Source: Rhabditoides inermis
Lineage: Eukaryota; Nematoda; Chromadorea; Rhabditida; Rhabditidae
NCBI GenBank assembly: GCA_963966185.1
Contig: CAWZYM010000324.1
Span: 1-64,000, forward strand
DNA: 64,000 nt
Direction of reading: 5' to 3'
Shown: positions 33,938-46,000 of the stretch, in pieces
How the letters are laid out: each line of letters begins with the position of its first letter
Numbering within the stretch: position 1 is the first letter of the stretch
The notes under the pieces: generated by a model
Told to the model about the DNA's origin: nothing
What the model saw: the letters and a program-made list of their open reading frames with translations, nothing else
Databases searched by the model: none
Made by a program: the position numbers and the translations under genes

Positions 33938-34575
33938 CCGCCGCGCGCTAACACCGATAGTAGGAAGGGAGTGCACATGGTAGAGGCTGCTGGGCTAGCA
34001 AGGAGCTGCTTTTGCCGGAGTTGCACCGCATGAGGAAGGAGTTGCACGTTGACCAGTTCAGTAAAAGATTAGCATTTTTGCACAATGTTGGACACAGAAG
34101 GGTGTTTTCGACCGTATTTGATCGAATACAGTGAAACTGTAAGTACCAGCCGGAAATCTGAATTCATTAGTGATCTGATGTTTAGCTCATATCGGGGATT
34201 AATGCACTCTTGTGGTACTGTTAAAGATCATACACCTGATTATACTGTAATATATGCGAAACACACATCACACTACTCATGTAGGCTGATTAATGTACTG
34301 TTTCCGCGCCTACACCTTAATGTCTACTGGCATAGTACCTATATCTCAATATGCATTTCTAGAAGGCTGTAGTATTAGAACTTTCTTGTATATGATATTG
34401 TGAACATACAATACATCATAGAGAGAAGATATATGTACATACTTATGCAATGTTCCAAGACTACTAAAGTAGTTCAAGTGCAACTCCTTCCCATAGTAGT
34501 GTAGCTCCTTCCGGAGCAGCTTCTACCATGTTCACTTGCTTCCTCCTATCGCTAACGCCGCGCGATGTCACTGAC
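33938..34575. mobile_element. Foldback element, arms about 120 bp
   Basis: The left arm (33938-34060) contains GTGCACATGGTAGAGGCTGCT and GAGGAAGGAGTTGCACGTTG; the right arm (34460-34575) is its reverse complement with scattered changes (GAACATGGTAGAAGCTGCT, GGGAAGGAGTTGCACTTGA when reversed). The spacer is about 400 bp, with no transposase. Confidence 0.65.
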
Positions 34576-35280
34576 CCCGCCCCCTAGTTGGGACCTCTTG
34601 TAGTGAATCCACCAACGGATATCAACACATGTACGCATTTACGGGACCACCGGAAACCGCTACTTGTTTCTAACTAAACATTCAGATTCTGATTCTGAAT
34701 GCTGAATGATAAACGGTTGTTCTCCGTACATACTTCACCCTCAAAAAATCTTAAGAGAGACGAGGTGACTTCATAGTCTCTCCACATACATACGTGCCAC
34801 AATCGGTGTCAGTCCAGAGAACATCTTTCGGTTTTATAGTTCACCAAATTACGTCAAAACCAAATTACCAAATTATGGATATGCTACTCGGCACTGCACA
34901 CATTCTTGCCTTGTTTTCGTTCGAAATGATCGCACGGCTGAACACCAAGTGTCGTGGATTTTACTGAACGAATACTGTACTTTCGGTCGCTGTTCGCATG
35001 ATGGATGTGAAAAAGAAGCGTCGTTGTGATTTCGTCTGCTCCGTCTTCGCGTGTCTGGAGCCGGCACTTTCGTCTCCCAATCACCCGCCCTCGTCTTCCA
35101 CACACCCGCCACACACCTGCGCGGAGACGCCATACGCTCCGAATTCTAGCTCTTCCTCCTCCTTTTCGTATTGTCTCATTGTTCGGTGATAGCGATGCTT
35201 GAGAAAATTTGGTCCCGTTTCACGGTTTTGCCCGTGTAGGGTATGATATTAGCGGAATGCAAAAGTCCCTTATTTCCTAG

Positions 35281-35995
35281 TTGCGACTAGTGTGTGTTAT
35301 GATTGAAGTCATGCTCCCTTGTCTTGTTGTCGTGGACAGAATCCCTGACAACGACATTCGCCATCCGGTGTACATCGACGGCCACCGACTCTCCCACCTG
35401 AGGTTTGCCGACGACATCGTATCATTCGCTGAGTCGACGTCGGAGACTGAACAGATGCTGAACGAACTGAACGACGCCAGCAAGGAGGCCAAGCAGCGCA
35501 TCAACCGCCGACCCAGTTCATCCGCACTGACATTGAGTTCACCCCGGACGCAGTGATAAGGATGGACGGCGAGCTGGTGGAGTTTGTGGAGAGCTCGGCA
35601 GGCTCATCAACGGCACCAACACGCTCGAGGAGAAAATAAGCAGGAAGACACGCGCTGGCTGGGCTGAATTCTGTAGCATGAAGAAGACGCTCGCTACTCT
35701 GACATCGATGGGCCGGGCACATCTTCAGGAGGGATGATGGGCGATGGACACGTGCCGTCACTGAGTGGTACCCACGACACGTTAAACGGACACTCGGGAG
35801 ACCACCTACCCGCTGGTTAGATTCTATCCGTACCTCTTCGAAACAGTTGAATATGAGCAACGGCACCGCATGGGCAACGTTCGCGCGAGACCGAACTACC
35901 TGGAGGAAGATGGGAACCGCGCTACCTTTAACGAATCGAGTCGCTCAAGTAATCGAGTGAGTGAAGGTATACTCAGAGTACCATCATCTCCAAGA
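35281..35995 (+). mobile_element. Decayed LINE reverse transcriptase fragment (RTE-like)
   Basis: The frame starting at 35281 shows HPVYIDGHRLSHLRFADDIV, where FADD is the RT catalytic motif, then ETEQMLNELNDASKEA. After frame changes the sequence resumes as TRAGWAEFCSMKKTLATL, RWTRAVTEWYPRHVKR and GRPPTRWLDSI, typical of the C-terminal part of RTE/related LINE ORFs. Stops and frameshifts make it inactive. The 5' half is absent. Confidence 0.75.
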
Positions 35996-36451
35996 CGGCA
36001 AATCGGAAGAACACTGGAAGCGACGCCAGCGAGGCTCTGCAGTAGATGGTCGATCAATCACGCCCACACCCTTCTGTTTCGTAGGAACATATAAACACAT
36101 ATACTTCGCACACCACCATCACTTACACTTTAACCTTTCTTTTTATCATTATTCTTGCGTTTTGAAATGTGTTTTTTTTTCTTTTCCATTTCGAGATCAC
36201 TCATATTTCCCCTTCAGAAATGCAAAACGGAAGTTTCACCTCTGTTCGAAGACGGAGGAGCCACTACTTATCGATCCGAAATAATCAATAACACCGAATT
36301 GAAAGACTTTCGAATTACTGGATTCGAATATGAACGCGATTCCACCACGGTTATAGTTATGTCATATCTGAACCCTTTATAAACGCAGCACATGTTATCA
36401 ACAATAAGGCTTCACAAAGTTGTGAAGTATAATTCGAGGTTAGGGGAAAAT

Positions 36452-39400
36452 TCAGATAAGCATAAGAATGGCGGGGATGAATGAGAGTGCAAGTTGGAAG
36501 AAGGCGCCACTGTTTGTGGGCTTGGGCATTCGCTGGGCCGCGGTCGGCAGGGTGACCGTCTTGTTGCCCGCGCTGCCCTGGGTCTTCGCAGCGATGGTGG
36601 TGGTATTTGGGGCTAGCGTGGTAGACAGAGTAGTCGTCGTGGGTTGGGTAGTCGTCGTGTCGGCAGGATCCCTGTCGTACTTGTCCTTCGGGCACACCTC
36701 GCCATAGGCAGGACAGAGCAACGCGCCACTGTAGCTCGTGCCGTCTTTCGTCTGAAGCAAAGTGTTCACAACTCCCAGGCAGCACTGTGTACCGTTTCGA
36801 TGGCGAGCTTTTTTGCCTCGTCAGTCTTGAGGCATTTGTGCGCCGTGCCAGCGACTGTGATGTACAGGTGGTTCGAGTAGCACGTGACCTCAACATGATA
36901 CCAGTCAAACGGACAGAATGCGATCAAACCTTGTAGCATCCTCCATGGTGTTGGGTCGGTTTGACAGCAGCAGCCGTTCCGTTTTTCTTCCAAGTCGACT
37001 CAAAGTCGATACAGCGCGAAGTGGTACCGTACTCCTGAAACATAAATGTGCCAACATCTGTCTTTTCGTCGTCAATCACTTGTAGGTACTCGACAGTCTT
37101 GCTTTCGTCAGCAGTGAAACAGTATTTGTATTTGTCGCTATCGTCCTTAACAAACAAATCGTAATGGACTTTCACATATATTGTTAACTCACCACCACAA
37201 ACGGACATCCATCTGCAAAAAGTGATCTGTAATAAGCACCATAGTTGGCAACATCAGTATCTTTGACACCAGCAATGTGTTCAAAGTACTGATGGGTTGG
37301 TGCAGGTTTTTTGAACATAATTAGATCCACCAAATCACAACCACCGATGCTCTCGCGATTGGCCGAGCACCTTATTGAACAGTTATTGTGTAAGAAGTGG
37401 TAAAATGAAAAAAAAACAGATACCTTTTATGTAGTTTGACGAAAAATTTTGGGTTCAATGACTTCAATCGCATATCCTCTTGATCGCAGAATGGAGAGGG
37501 TTGCTTGCCAGCCGCCCTTCGGTCCTTGATCCACTCGCCACAGCTCTTCTCCGCAAATTTGCAGCCAAGATTGCGACCCCAGTGCAGAAGATCGGCACGT
37601 CTGAAAATCATAGTGCTTCTTTTGATATGCAAGTCAACCACGCACTTGTAATCAACACGGTACCAGCCACTGTCTTCCATCAACGCTAGCATAACTCTGG
37701 ATACAGGAACCGAGATTTGTGAAATCCTGCAACAACCAGTACACTATCGAGAAATATACATACGATTCACTCACGTGGCTGTCATAAGCTCGTTTCGAAA
37801 GAGACGAGTCTCCCAGTGGCTGCCGGCCGATCCAGCGCCACCGCCGTTTTCCAGCTCCATGCCTGAATGAATATTCATCCGCAAACCGTTTGCGAATACC
37901 AGGTCGTCCACCAGATAGAAGAGAGAGGGGTAGGAGTGAGAAAAAGAGGTGTGACCTTTGAGTGTGTCACATCCAAAGTGGCGGCGGGTCTCGCGTGCGA
38001 CGCGTGGCGTGGCTATTATGAAGGAGGTGCGCGAGACGTTGCCCTTGGCCGTCCACCAGTCGTCCCTCTTCTGCCTCTTCACTACCGGATACATCGAGCC
38101 GCTCGCCAGACGGCCTTGTTCGTCTCTCAAACCCAACAACACAGTTTCGGTTCGGCATTGCAGTCGCGTAAAATGTTAATGGAAACACATGAAATGTTAA
38201 TGGAAACATCAAATAAGATCTACTAAAAAACTAGAGGTTTTTTTTGGTTTTAAACTATTTTTTGCCCCGAAACTAGAGGTTTCCTGAAAACTAGAGTTTT
38301 TTTTCTTGATTTTAAACTATTTTTTGCCCCAAAAAATAGTTGATTTTGATAGCCTTGTGGGTAAAAAGTGAGGTTACATCACAGATAAGTGTCTAAAACG
38401 TCTTGAATGACGGGAATTTTAAAGTAAAATTTTGAGTTGAAAATCAGTTTCTAGCATAAACTTAGGTCGTATAAGCCGATAAACACATCCCTATGTGATA
38501 CGCATCTCGAGTTCAATAGTTATAGCCAGAAATCGAAAAGCGCGCTAATTCAAAGTTCAAAATTTTTCCGATTGCGGATCAAGAAAATTGTCACTTTAAA
38601 TAGCGGTCAGTATCTTCAAAAGACTTCAAAATCAAACTACTTCCGGAATGCGATAGAAAAATGACTTCGGATTACTTTAGAGGTTGACCGAGTCTTTACC
38701 TCTTGATGTATGGAGTGCCGTCGTTTTTCCGATAGTAGGGATAGAGTTTGTTGCTGAATGCGAGCGCGTGTGCCAATTCGTGAATCATTATGTCCTTCCA
38801 CTTCTAAACACAACATCCGTCAGTACATGTTTACTTCTTCGTTTTTTTATCGAGTCGAGAATCGCATTTTCTCAATTTAATTGTCACTAACATGAGACGA
38901 GAAGACCGATCTCATAACATCCAACAACATACACTACTCAATTTTCATTCGCCGTTAATCGAGCGGGAAGATACGTGGGTGCGCCATGCTGACTCACTTA
39001 ATTCACAATGCCCTGTGCTCTTCTCACCTTGACGGACGTTTCTCGAAGAGGCGCGCACACTTCGGCGTTTCCCGCAATTGGACGATCGAACGTCGCCTCC
39101 AGCTGACAGTGCGCCGCACTAGCGAGCGCCGAACTCTGCAACGCATTCAAGATAGTCGAATCGAGTCACAGAAATAAGACGTCACGGATGCCACAGAAAC
39201 AAAAAAGAAGGGGCAAGTGGTTATAATTGAGACAAGTTGAATGATGACCTGAGACAGCAGGTAGAATCACCCTAACAGTGTAGCGTAGAGCCGTAGAGAA
39301 ACGTTACCAAAGGGGCGTAGCACCAATTGGCTGTCCGACGTTTGACATGTCTCCATCAACGCTCTCAAACTGACTAGAGAAACGAATTTTGTGTGTTTCC

Positions 39401-42400
39401 GGTGCACTTCTGCCAACTGTTCGCCTCTTTTGTCTTAGGATAGGGCTCGCGCCAGAAATTTAAATAAGCGATATACCTTATTGCACTGTTTCGCATTCAC
39501 GTACAGCACGAAGTCGGCGTTGGGAATGCCGGCCGTCTTCTCCAGCTCCTCCTTCACATTCTTCTTGTTCCATGGAAGAGCCTGCAACACGTGGACACAT
39601 GGACAGGCCACACACAAGGCGCGCTCACATTGACTTTACACGAGGCGAGGTCGCGCGCGCCGCCGTTTCTGCGATCACAGTGCTCACACGGCTGGAAACC
39701 GATGAAGCATCGAGTGAGTACATAGTAGCTTACTAGTGAGTAAGTAAGTAGTATGCAATTGAGTACATATCGACATTAATAAAGAAAAGACTAGCTGACC
39801 CTGAGATGTTTTCTGGGGATGTCGACGTCGTGACACTTGTTCCCGCTGTAACAGTCGCCTAGGCACATCATCCGACCCGACACCAGCCAGCCGTAGTCGC
39901 ACTTCCTGAATCCATGTGTTAGAGATCGAGTCACGACCCGGCGCGCGTTCACTGATTTGCGTGACGGTAGCCGCACGCGACGCACACGTCGGTTTCGGAG
40001 AATAAGCGAACATGATCTCATGGTTCAGTGGCTAGCGAGCGCGGCCAGTCTGTTTATCGCAGGTCCGATTCCTTTCGCAGCCACATGTTTTGCTAAAATG
40101 CTTGAGCCAACCGCGACGCGGAACTGATGCGTAGCGTACGTCTGGGTTCACCGGTCAGTGAACAAATGAGTGACACTACGGCCGGGCCGTGCAAGTTCGC
40201 TGTTATTGTTCGTTAAAGGAGCGCGCAGACCGGGGACAATTCCATACACTACGAAAAGCTGTCGGTCGCACGTTTCGTTTTCGACAACGGGTTTCATGTT
40301 TGTTATTTTGTATTCTCAATATCTAATATATTTTTCTTGTTCACAGTTTCTCTGAACCATGTAGAAGTGAAAAGATACTTTGCTCAACTCGTTTTCTGGA
40401 AGAGTACGAAAGTTTGAGATCCATTAGATTATTGTTCACTAATAATAAATTGTAACGTTCAGTTTTGTAAATTGAGAAATACATTCTTGTATTCACCGAT
40501 ATTTGACATGTTCATACTACAAATTCAAAAAAAAAATCATGACATGAAATTTTGATTGGTACATTCCTTTAAAGGCACAGTGGCGCTTAGTTTTGACTTT
40601 GGAACATTGCTTGAGCCATATATACACGAAACAATCAAAGAAAACGCGAAAGAACGGCGTTTCCGCGTTATCTACACGCTTACCAACATCTGCACGTGCG
40701 AAGCTTGGTAAGGCGAATTCGAACTTCGCGCCGAAATGCTTATCCAAAAGTTTAGCTCTGTGCGCATCACGTCGATATGAGTTCGACAGCACGTGTCGTT
40801 GTAGTGTTGTGGTAACGCTCATGATTCACGGACCAAGCTACGCCGGTTCGATTCCCGCTACGTGCAAACAGTTTTGCCAAGTTCTCAAAAGTGAACTTCG
40901 ATCAACCATGGTAACACTAAACGCCCCTGTGCCTTTAAAACTGTTGTTTTGAATGATAATTTTAGATCATTCTCTCCGTTTTCATCGTACGGCTGAACAA
41001 GATGAACAAGACAATGAGGACATGACGGAACTGTGATGCTAAAACAACGATATTTTTTTGGCTTTTGTCTTGTGTTACTGTAGGCGATTTCAACTATTCG
41101 GTCCGCGTGAAATCAATAAAGCGCGCTATTTGCGTGCTTTGCGCTCTTTTTTGGGGAATCAAAGTTCATTTGTCCGATGAAGGTCATGTGTCCTTAGTCA
41201 GCGCTCGTATTCTCACGAGGAGTGTCGTTAGAGCCACACTCTCGGATCCGAACCAAATTGATAGGATACCTTAGTTAGGACCCCAGACATCAATTTCTGG
41301 TGTTACTTTTTCCTACGCGCCATATACGTTTCCAGTACGAAAACGTACAGGGCTTGGTTTTGGCTACCTCATTCCACCTCTGGCGGTCAAAAACCGAGCC
41401 GTTGTGGCTTAGTGGTTAGCGCATCAGTCTGTCAGACCAGAGGCTGGGGTTCGAGTCCGCGCACATGATTTTTGTTTTGCCAGCAGTTCCTGGACTTGCA
41501 TTTCTTGTTGATGGAAAAAAAACACAGATTACAAATGTTCACGCTTTGTTATAACTGTTTTCAAACTAAACGTTTCAGCCAAAACAATATCTTAAGTGTA
41601 AAGAAACACAATATAGTTGAACGATATTGGACAAAAATGTTTTTAAAAAAGAAGAAGAACGTATTTGTAGTTACAAACAGAAGCACTTCGCAACAAAAAA
41701 CTTCAAGTCCAAGTCCAGAAACTGCTGGCAAAACAAAAATCGTGTGCGCGGACTCGAACCCCAGCCTTTCGTCTGACAGACTGATGCGCTAACCACTACG
41801 CCACAACGGCTCGGTCTTTAACCGCCATAGATGAAATGAGGTAGCCAAAAAACCAGCCCTGTACGTTTTCGTACTGGAAACGTATATGGCGCGTAGGAAA
41901 AAGTAACATCAGAAATCGATGTATGGGGTCCTAACTAAGGTATCCTATCAATTTGGTTCGGATCCGAGAGTGTGGCTCTAACGACACTCCTCGTCAGCAG
42001 CACTCACGAAATTCTCAAATGTCTACCTGGCGAGACGAAGGGGCTCCGTCAGTCGGCGCACCTTCAACACGCCCGACCAATACGCGACTGCCGCCTCGGT
42101 CGCGTTCTTGACGAGGTCACTAAACGGGAAGTGAGTATCAATCGATAATCAATCGATAACGCACGCATCCGCGACGCTGAGAGCATCGATGGATGGGTCG
42201 TAGTGGACGTGGATTCGAATGGGCTGCCACTCTTCGGAAAGTGGCGGGGTGCCGGCAGCAGTGACGTAAGAGACATCAACGTGTCTGGTAATGGAAGATG
42301 CCGGCGGCGACTGGAATTAAAAGTGGTTTGTCAGGATGCAAATGAAGTTTCGAAAAGACCTGCTCACCACGTATCCACAGTTGGAGTCGACTCCGAAATC

Positions 42401-42454
42401 GAAAGCGGCGACACAGGCGAGGAGACAGGCGGCGAGTAGCCACGCGCGCCGCAT
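36452..42454 (-). CDS. Leishmanolysin-like (M8) metalloprotease, GPI-anchored, copy B
   Basis: Tandem paralogue of the gene at 27.6-31.9 kb, with the same exon order and splice phases. The start is ATG 42452-42454 with the same signal peptide; the active-site exon (about 38699-38808) reads IMIHELAHALAFS; the third zinc ligand lies in GSHWETRLFRNELM; the Thr-rich stalk ends in a hydrophobic tail (FFQLALSFIPAILMLI), stop 36452-36454. It differs from copy A in several blocks, for example NAEVCAPLRETSVK against WARVCAPLPDNSAK and NAKQCNK against VTAQCPE, and in the stalk, so it has diverged in likely substrate-facing and anchor regions while keeping catalytic residues. Its third intron is greatly enlarged by a 372-bp TIR element and a 779-bp foldback. 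No break was seen. Confidence 0.87.
38224..38340. repeat. Two-copy tandem repeat of about 60 bp
   Basis: AACTAGAGGTTTTTTTTGG ... TTTTAAACTATTTTTTGCCCC occurs twice in succession in an intron of protease copy B. Confidence 0.7.
40022..40087 (+). repeat. tRNA-like element in protease copy B intron
   Basis: The same sequence as 31177-31242 except for one or two changes at its end, in the orthologous intron of the paralogue. Confidence 0.6.
40568..40939 (+). mobile_element. TTAAAGG-type inverted-repeat element with tRNA-like core, copy 2
   Basis: It begins TTTAAAGGCACAGTGGCGC and ends with the reverse complement (GCCCCTGTGCCTTTAAA). Inside, 40796-40868 is tRNA-like: GTGTTGTGGTAACGCTCATG as A-box region and GCCGGTTCGATTCCCGC as a good B box. 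No ORF of note. It lies in the third intron of protease copy B and is absent at the matching place in copy A. Confidence 0.75.
41216..41994. mobile_element. 779-bp foldback element with a tRNA-like block in each arm
   Basis: The inverted arms are about 285 bp each (41216-41500 and 41703-41994), starting ACGAGGAGTGTCGTTAGAGC at both ends, and are highly similar. Each arm contains a tRNA-like block (41398-41468 forward; 41743-41810 reverse): GGCTTAGTGGTTAGCGC and GGGGTTCGAGTCC. The flanks TATTCTC and CAGCAGCAC match the continuous sequence of paralogue A at 31404-31418 (TATTCTCAGCAGCAC), giving an empty site. No transposase ORF. Confidence 0.9.
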
Positions 42455-42840
42455 CCTACAGAAGACATGGGGAACCATCAAAACAAGGCAACCACACGAA
42501 AGGAAAGCGAGACAAGAAATGACATGTGGTCAGTGAGCGGCAGACGCCGCAACTCACATCTCCAAACGAAGAAGTAGACCGATTAACGAGTTTAGAAACA
42601 ATAGTTCGTACAGAATTGATGAGAAACAATTGTACTTCTACAGATGTCAATGGGAAGACGAGGTGGATTCACATTCGTCTCGCAGTCCAGGGAACATAAA
42701 CACGGATCGGTTTTAGATTTCACGAAATCACGTCAAAATGAATCTTTATTGAAAATCACTTTTATGCCAATATTTTAGATCGACACATATGTGAGCAGGG
42801 CACAATCCAAATTATTCATGACGTCATCATGATTGTCTAA

Positions 42841-42974
42841 TCAATACTCGAACTCCTTGTTGACGACGGCGTTGTAGGTGTCATCCGAGTAGTCAACCAC
42901 CACCTCCAGATCCGCGATGTGCTCGTTGTCGATGTCGTAGCCTGGAAAAGGAAGGATGGAGAGAGAGAGGTGGG

Positions 42975-43013
<39 letters not shown>

Positions 43014-43014
43014 A

Positions 43015-43045
<31 letters not shown>

Positions 43046-46000
43046 GGTGTGTGTGTGTGAAAGAGAGAGAGAGACTCACATGCGAGTGACACGAGTCCGT
43101 GCGTGGGCAGACGTCGCATGTCGATCTGCGCCGACGCCAGCTCGTCGCTGTTCGCGCCGTCCTGAATTCATGATGACGTAATGACTTATGACGTCATAAC
43201 AGCTATGACGTCACCGCACTCACATCGCTGATGATGGTGAAGTTGAATCGATTCGCGAGCTCCGCCCACTGTTCCAAGAGGGCGACGCGACGGCGAGACA
43301 GGACGTAGGCTGAAAGGTGGCATATCTCTGTGTCTCTATTTCTCTATCTCCCTCTCTCTCTCCCTCCCTCCTTCTCTCTCTCCCTCCCTCTCTCTCACTC
43401 ACTCTTTGTAAACCCGAATTCCACAGCATCGTCTGGAGTTCGTGGAAGCTCTAGCGACCCGGGCACGCTGCACTCCTCCTGACAAAACGTAGCGATTTGT
43501 GAAACAAATTTTCACTGCTTCAAATTACAACCAGCGCGCAGCGGTGGTTGGTTTTTGTAAAGAATACCCGCGCGCTAGAATCCGCAAGAAGCACTCTTGC
43601 TTTACTTCATGTAATGATGTATGTTATCAAGACGCACTTTCGCTCCCGGCAGTCAGAGGTGCATTTACCGGCACTGCTTGTGGGTGTGGGTCGCACTGAT
43701 ATCTCTCGATTCGCTTTTCGCTTCGTGTGCACTGTGGTTAGGGATTGCGCCCGTTGATACGCCAGGCTCGAGTTCGACTCCGGGTGGTGGCAAAGTTTTT
43801 GTACTATATGGTTTTACAATGAAATGACATTGGAATGGAAAACTTCCCTATCAGCGTTAACCAAAAACTTCTTTGCAAAATTTACACGATTTTAGATTCA
43901 ACAAGAGGAGTGAAATGTTTATTCTGTTAAAAAAAGTGTTTTGTGGTTTATGCTAACGTAATTGTATTTCCACAAAATTCAATAAAAGTGCATTCATTAT
44001 CTTTAAAAAGGACTGGCGTAAAAGATGAGTTTGTGTTATTGTTTATTCGACGTAATGCAACAAAAGCTCATACATTATTCTATCAGTCGAAATAGTACAC
44101 AAACCTGCTCGAATCGTTGAACCAGATATAGTCTATAGTCGATGTCTCAACGTTAATACGGAGATGTAACATAATTGCTGTCCTACATTTCAATGCCGAA
44201 AGAGGTTTGTTGACTATTTCGACTGATAGAATAATGTAGAGCTTTTGTTGCATTACGTCGAATGAACAAAAACGCAAAACTCTACTTTCACGCCAGTCCT
44301 TTTTAAAGATAATAATACCTGCGGGAAGTCGAGGAACAGCCAGTCGACCGACACGCGTAGACCGGCGAGACCTGGAGAAGTTGTTAGAACTAACATGTCA
44401 GATTCAAGCTTTTCGGAATCGACAAACTGCTTGAGTAACGACAAACGACATACAACTGTATAATAACAACTGTATGGCCATATAATATACGGTATTGTAC
44501 GGAATGTACGGTATGATCGGTACTCACTCGGTCTGAGCAACGGTGAATTTGGTGTGAGGAACAGTCGCTGCACCTGTACCGTCACCGTGTGCCGAGCATC
44601 CGCCGGCGAGTCGGGCTGAATAGAAAAGTTACAAATTTATCAAACCATAAGGATGCTTCACAAAGGGGTTGTAGTAGAGTATAGTAGAGTACAAGATAGA
44701 GTATTACTTCCATTTACCTGAACCGGTTGTATGTAGTGTTCGGGTATGTTGCTCTTTCCGGGCGACCTGGGTGGTAGGGGCACGGCGGGTTTCGGAGAGC
44801 GCGGAGAAGAGGACGACGCCTCGGAAGCTAGAAGCATCTATTTGTTTTGTTCCTGAGAGTTGAGTTGGGTGGCTTCGGATGTTTTGAATCTACTCAAGAA
44901 CTCACGTGGTATGCTGTGATGGAGTGGCTCCTTGAAAAAGAGATGTCGGCCGTCCTGCGAGGGATCTTTTTTTAGCGGCTCCGGCGGCTGAATGTTTCAC
45001 GTTTATTCTCTCTGTGTCTTCATCTATGTTTTTTTTCGAATGTCTCCTCACCTTTGACAGTCGCGGTTTGGCTAGCGGCGGCAGAGGACCGAGCATCGAG
45101 CGGATCTCATCTCTGAAAAAAAACACGAATCAACGCGTCATCTTTTCGTTCACCGATTCCAATCACATTCGCCGTGATCACTCTGTTAATGACGTCATAT
45201 TTCTTTTATTAAAGTGTACAATGTCCACGGTAATAAATATTATTACTTCATACCTGTCCCGCTCTTTTTGCTCCTCAGACGACACCGACTGCCTCTCGTC
45301 CTTGGAGCCTTTCTCTTCTGATCGAACGGATGACTTTTCCGACTTGTCACTCTTCTCACTCCTCTCCGATTTCCCTGATTTCTCGGAATGCACCGACTGC
45401 TCGGACCGGACGGATTGGCGATCGGACTGCCAAAAACCCATTGTGTGAACTGTGCCTCTTCCTAACCTGATTGTCATATTCTCCGGATGGCACTCTTTTC
45501 GGCTCTTCTCTCTCCTCCTCCTTCTTATCTTCTTCTCTCGGCGGTGACCCTCCCAGACGGCCAATGTCCACGTCGTCGTCATCGTACGACTAAAAGGTAT
45601 ACTGTATTTATAATAATTAGGTTCATTTCACAGTATGATAGTCACCCGCATACCTTTTGTTTGGGCTTTGGCAGCGGAACAGGCTCGACGCGTCTGTCGG
45701 TGTCAGAGTTCCTCTCGAATACGTCATCCGAAGTGCCACTAGTCACACTCACGCCTTGCCGCTGGAATGATCAGCAAAAATAAATTAAGAACGTGGAATA
45801 GATTAAAAGAAAATGATGGTGAACAACACAGTGAGATGTGGCAATGGTTACATAGCCATGGTGGATAAGTTTTCACTTCATGTCAGCAATACGTTTCAGC
45901 TAATACAAAAACTGTTCATTGTATGAGAGTGGTCAAGGAGAGTTATTTGTGGTCATATTGCTCTTTCTTAAAAGTGGTGTACTCTCTGGTTTTCGAAGTT

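Noticed and set aside
36924..37208. A 94-codon ORF beginning MSVCGG in protease copy B
   Set aside because: It spans two real exons and two short introns; splicing with GT-AG at both gives the family-consistent sequence seen also in copy A.
41398..41810. Two possible functional tRNA genes
   Set aside because: A and B boxes are good, but the acceptor stem does not pair and the anticodon stem is poor. They lie inside a mobile foldback. The tRNA-like blocks at 31.2, 32.4, 40.8, 43.7, 48.0 and 51.0 kb were rejected as tRNA genes for the same reason.
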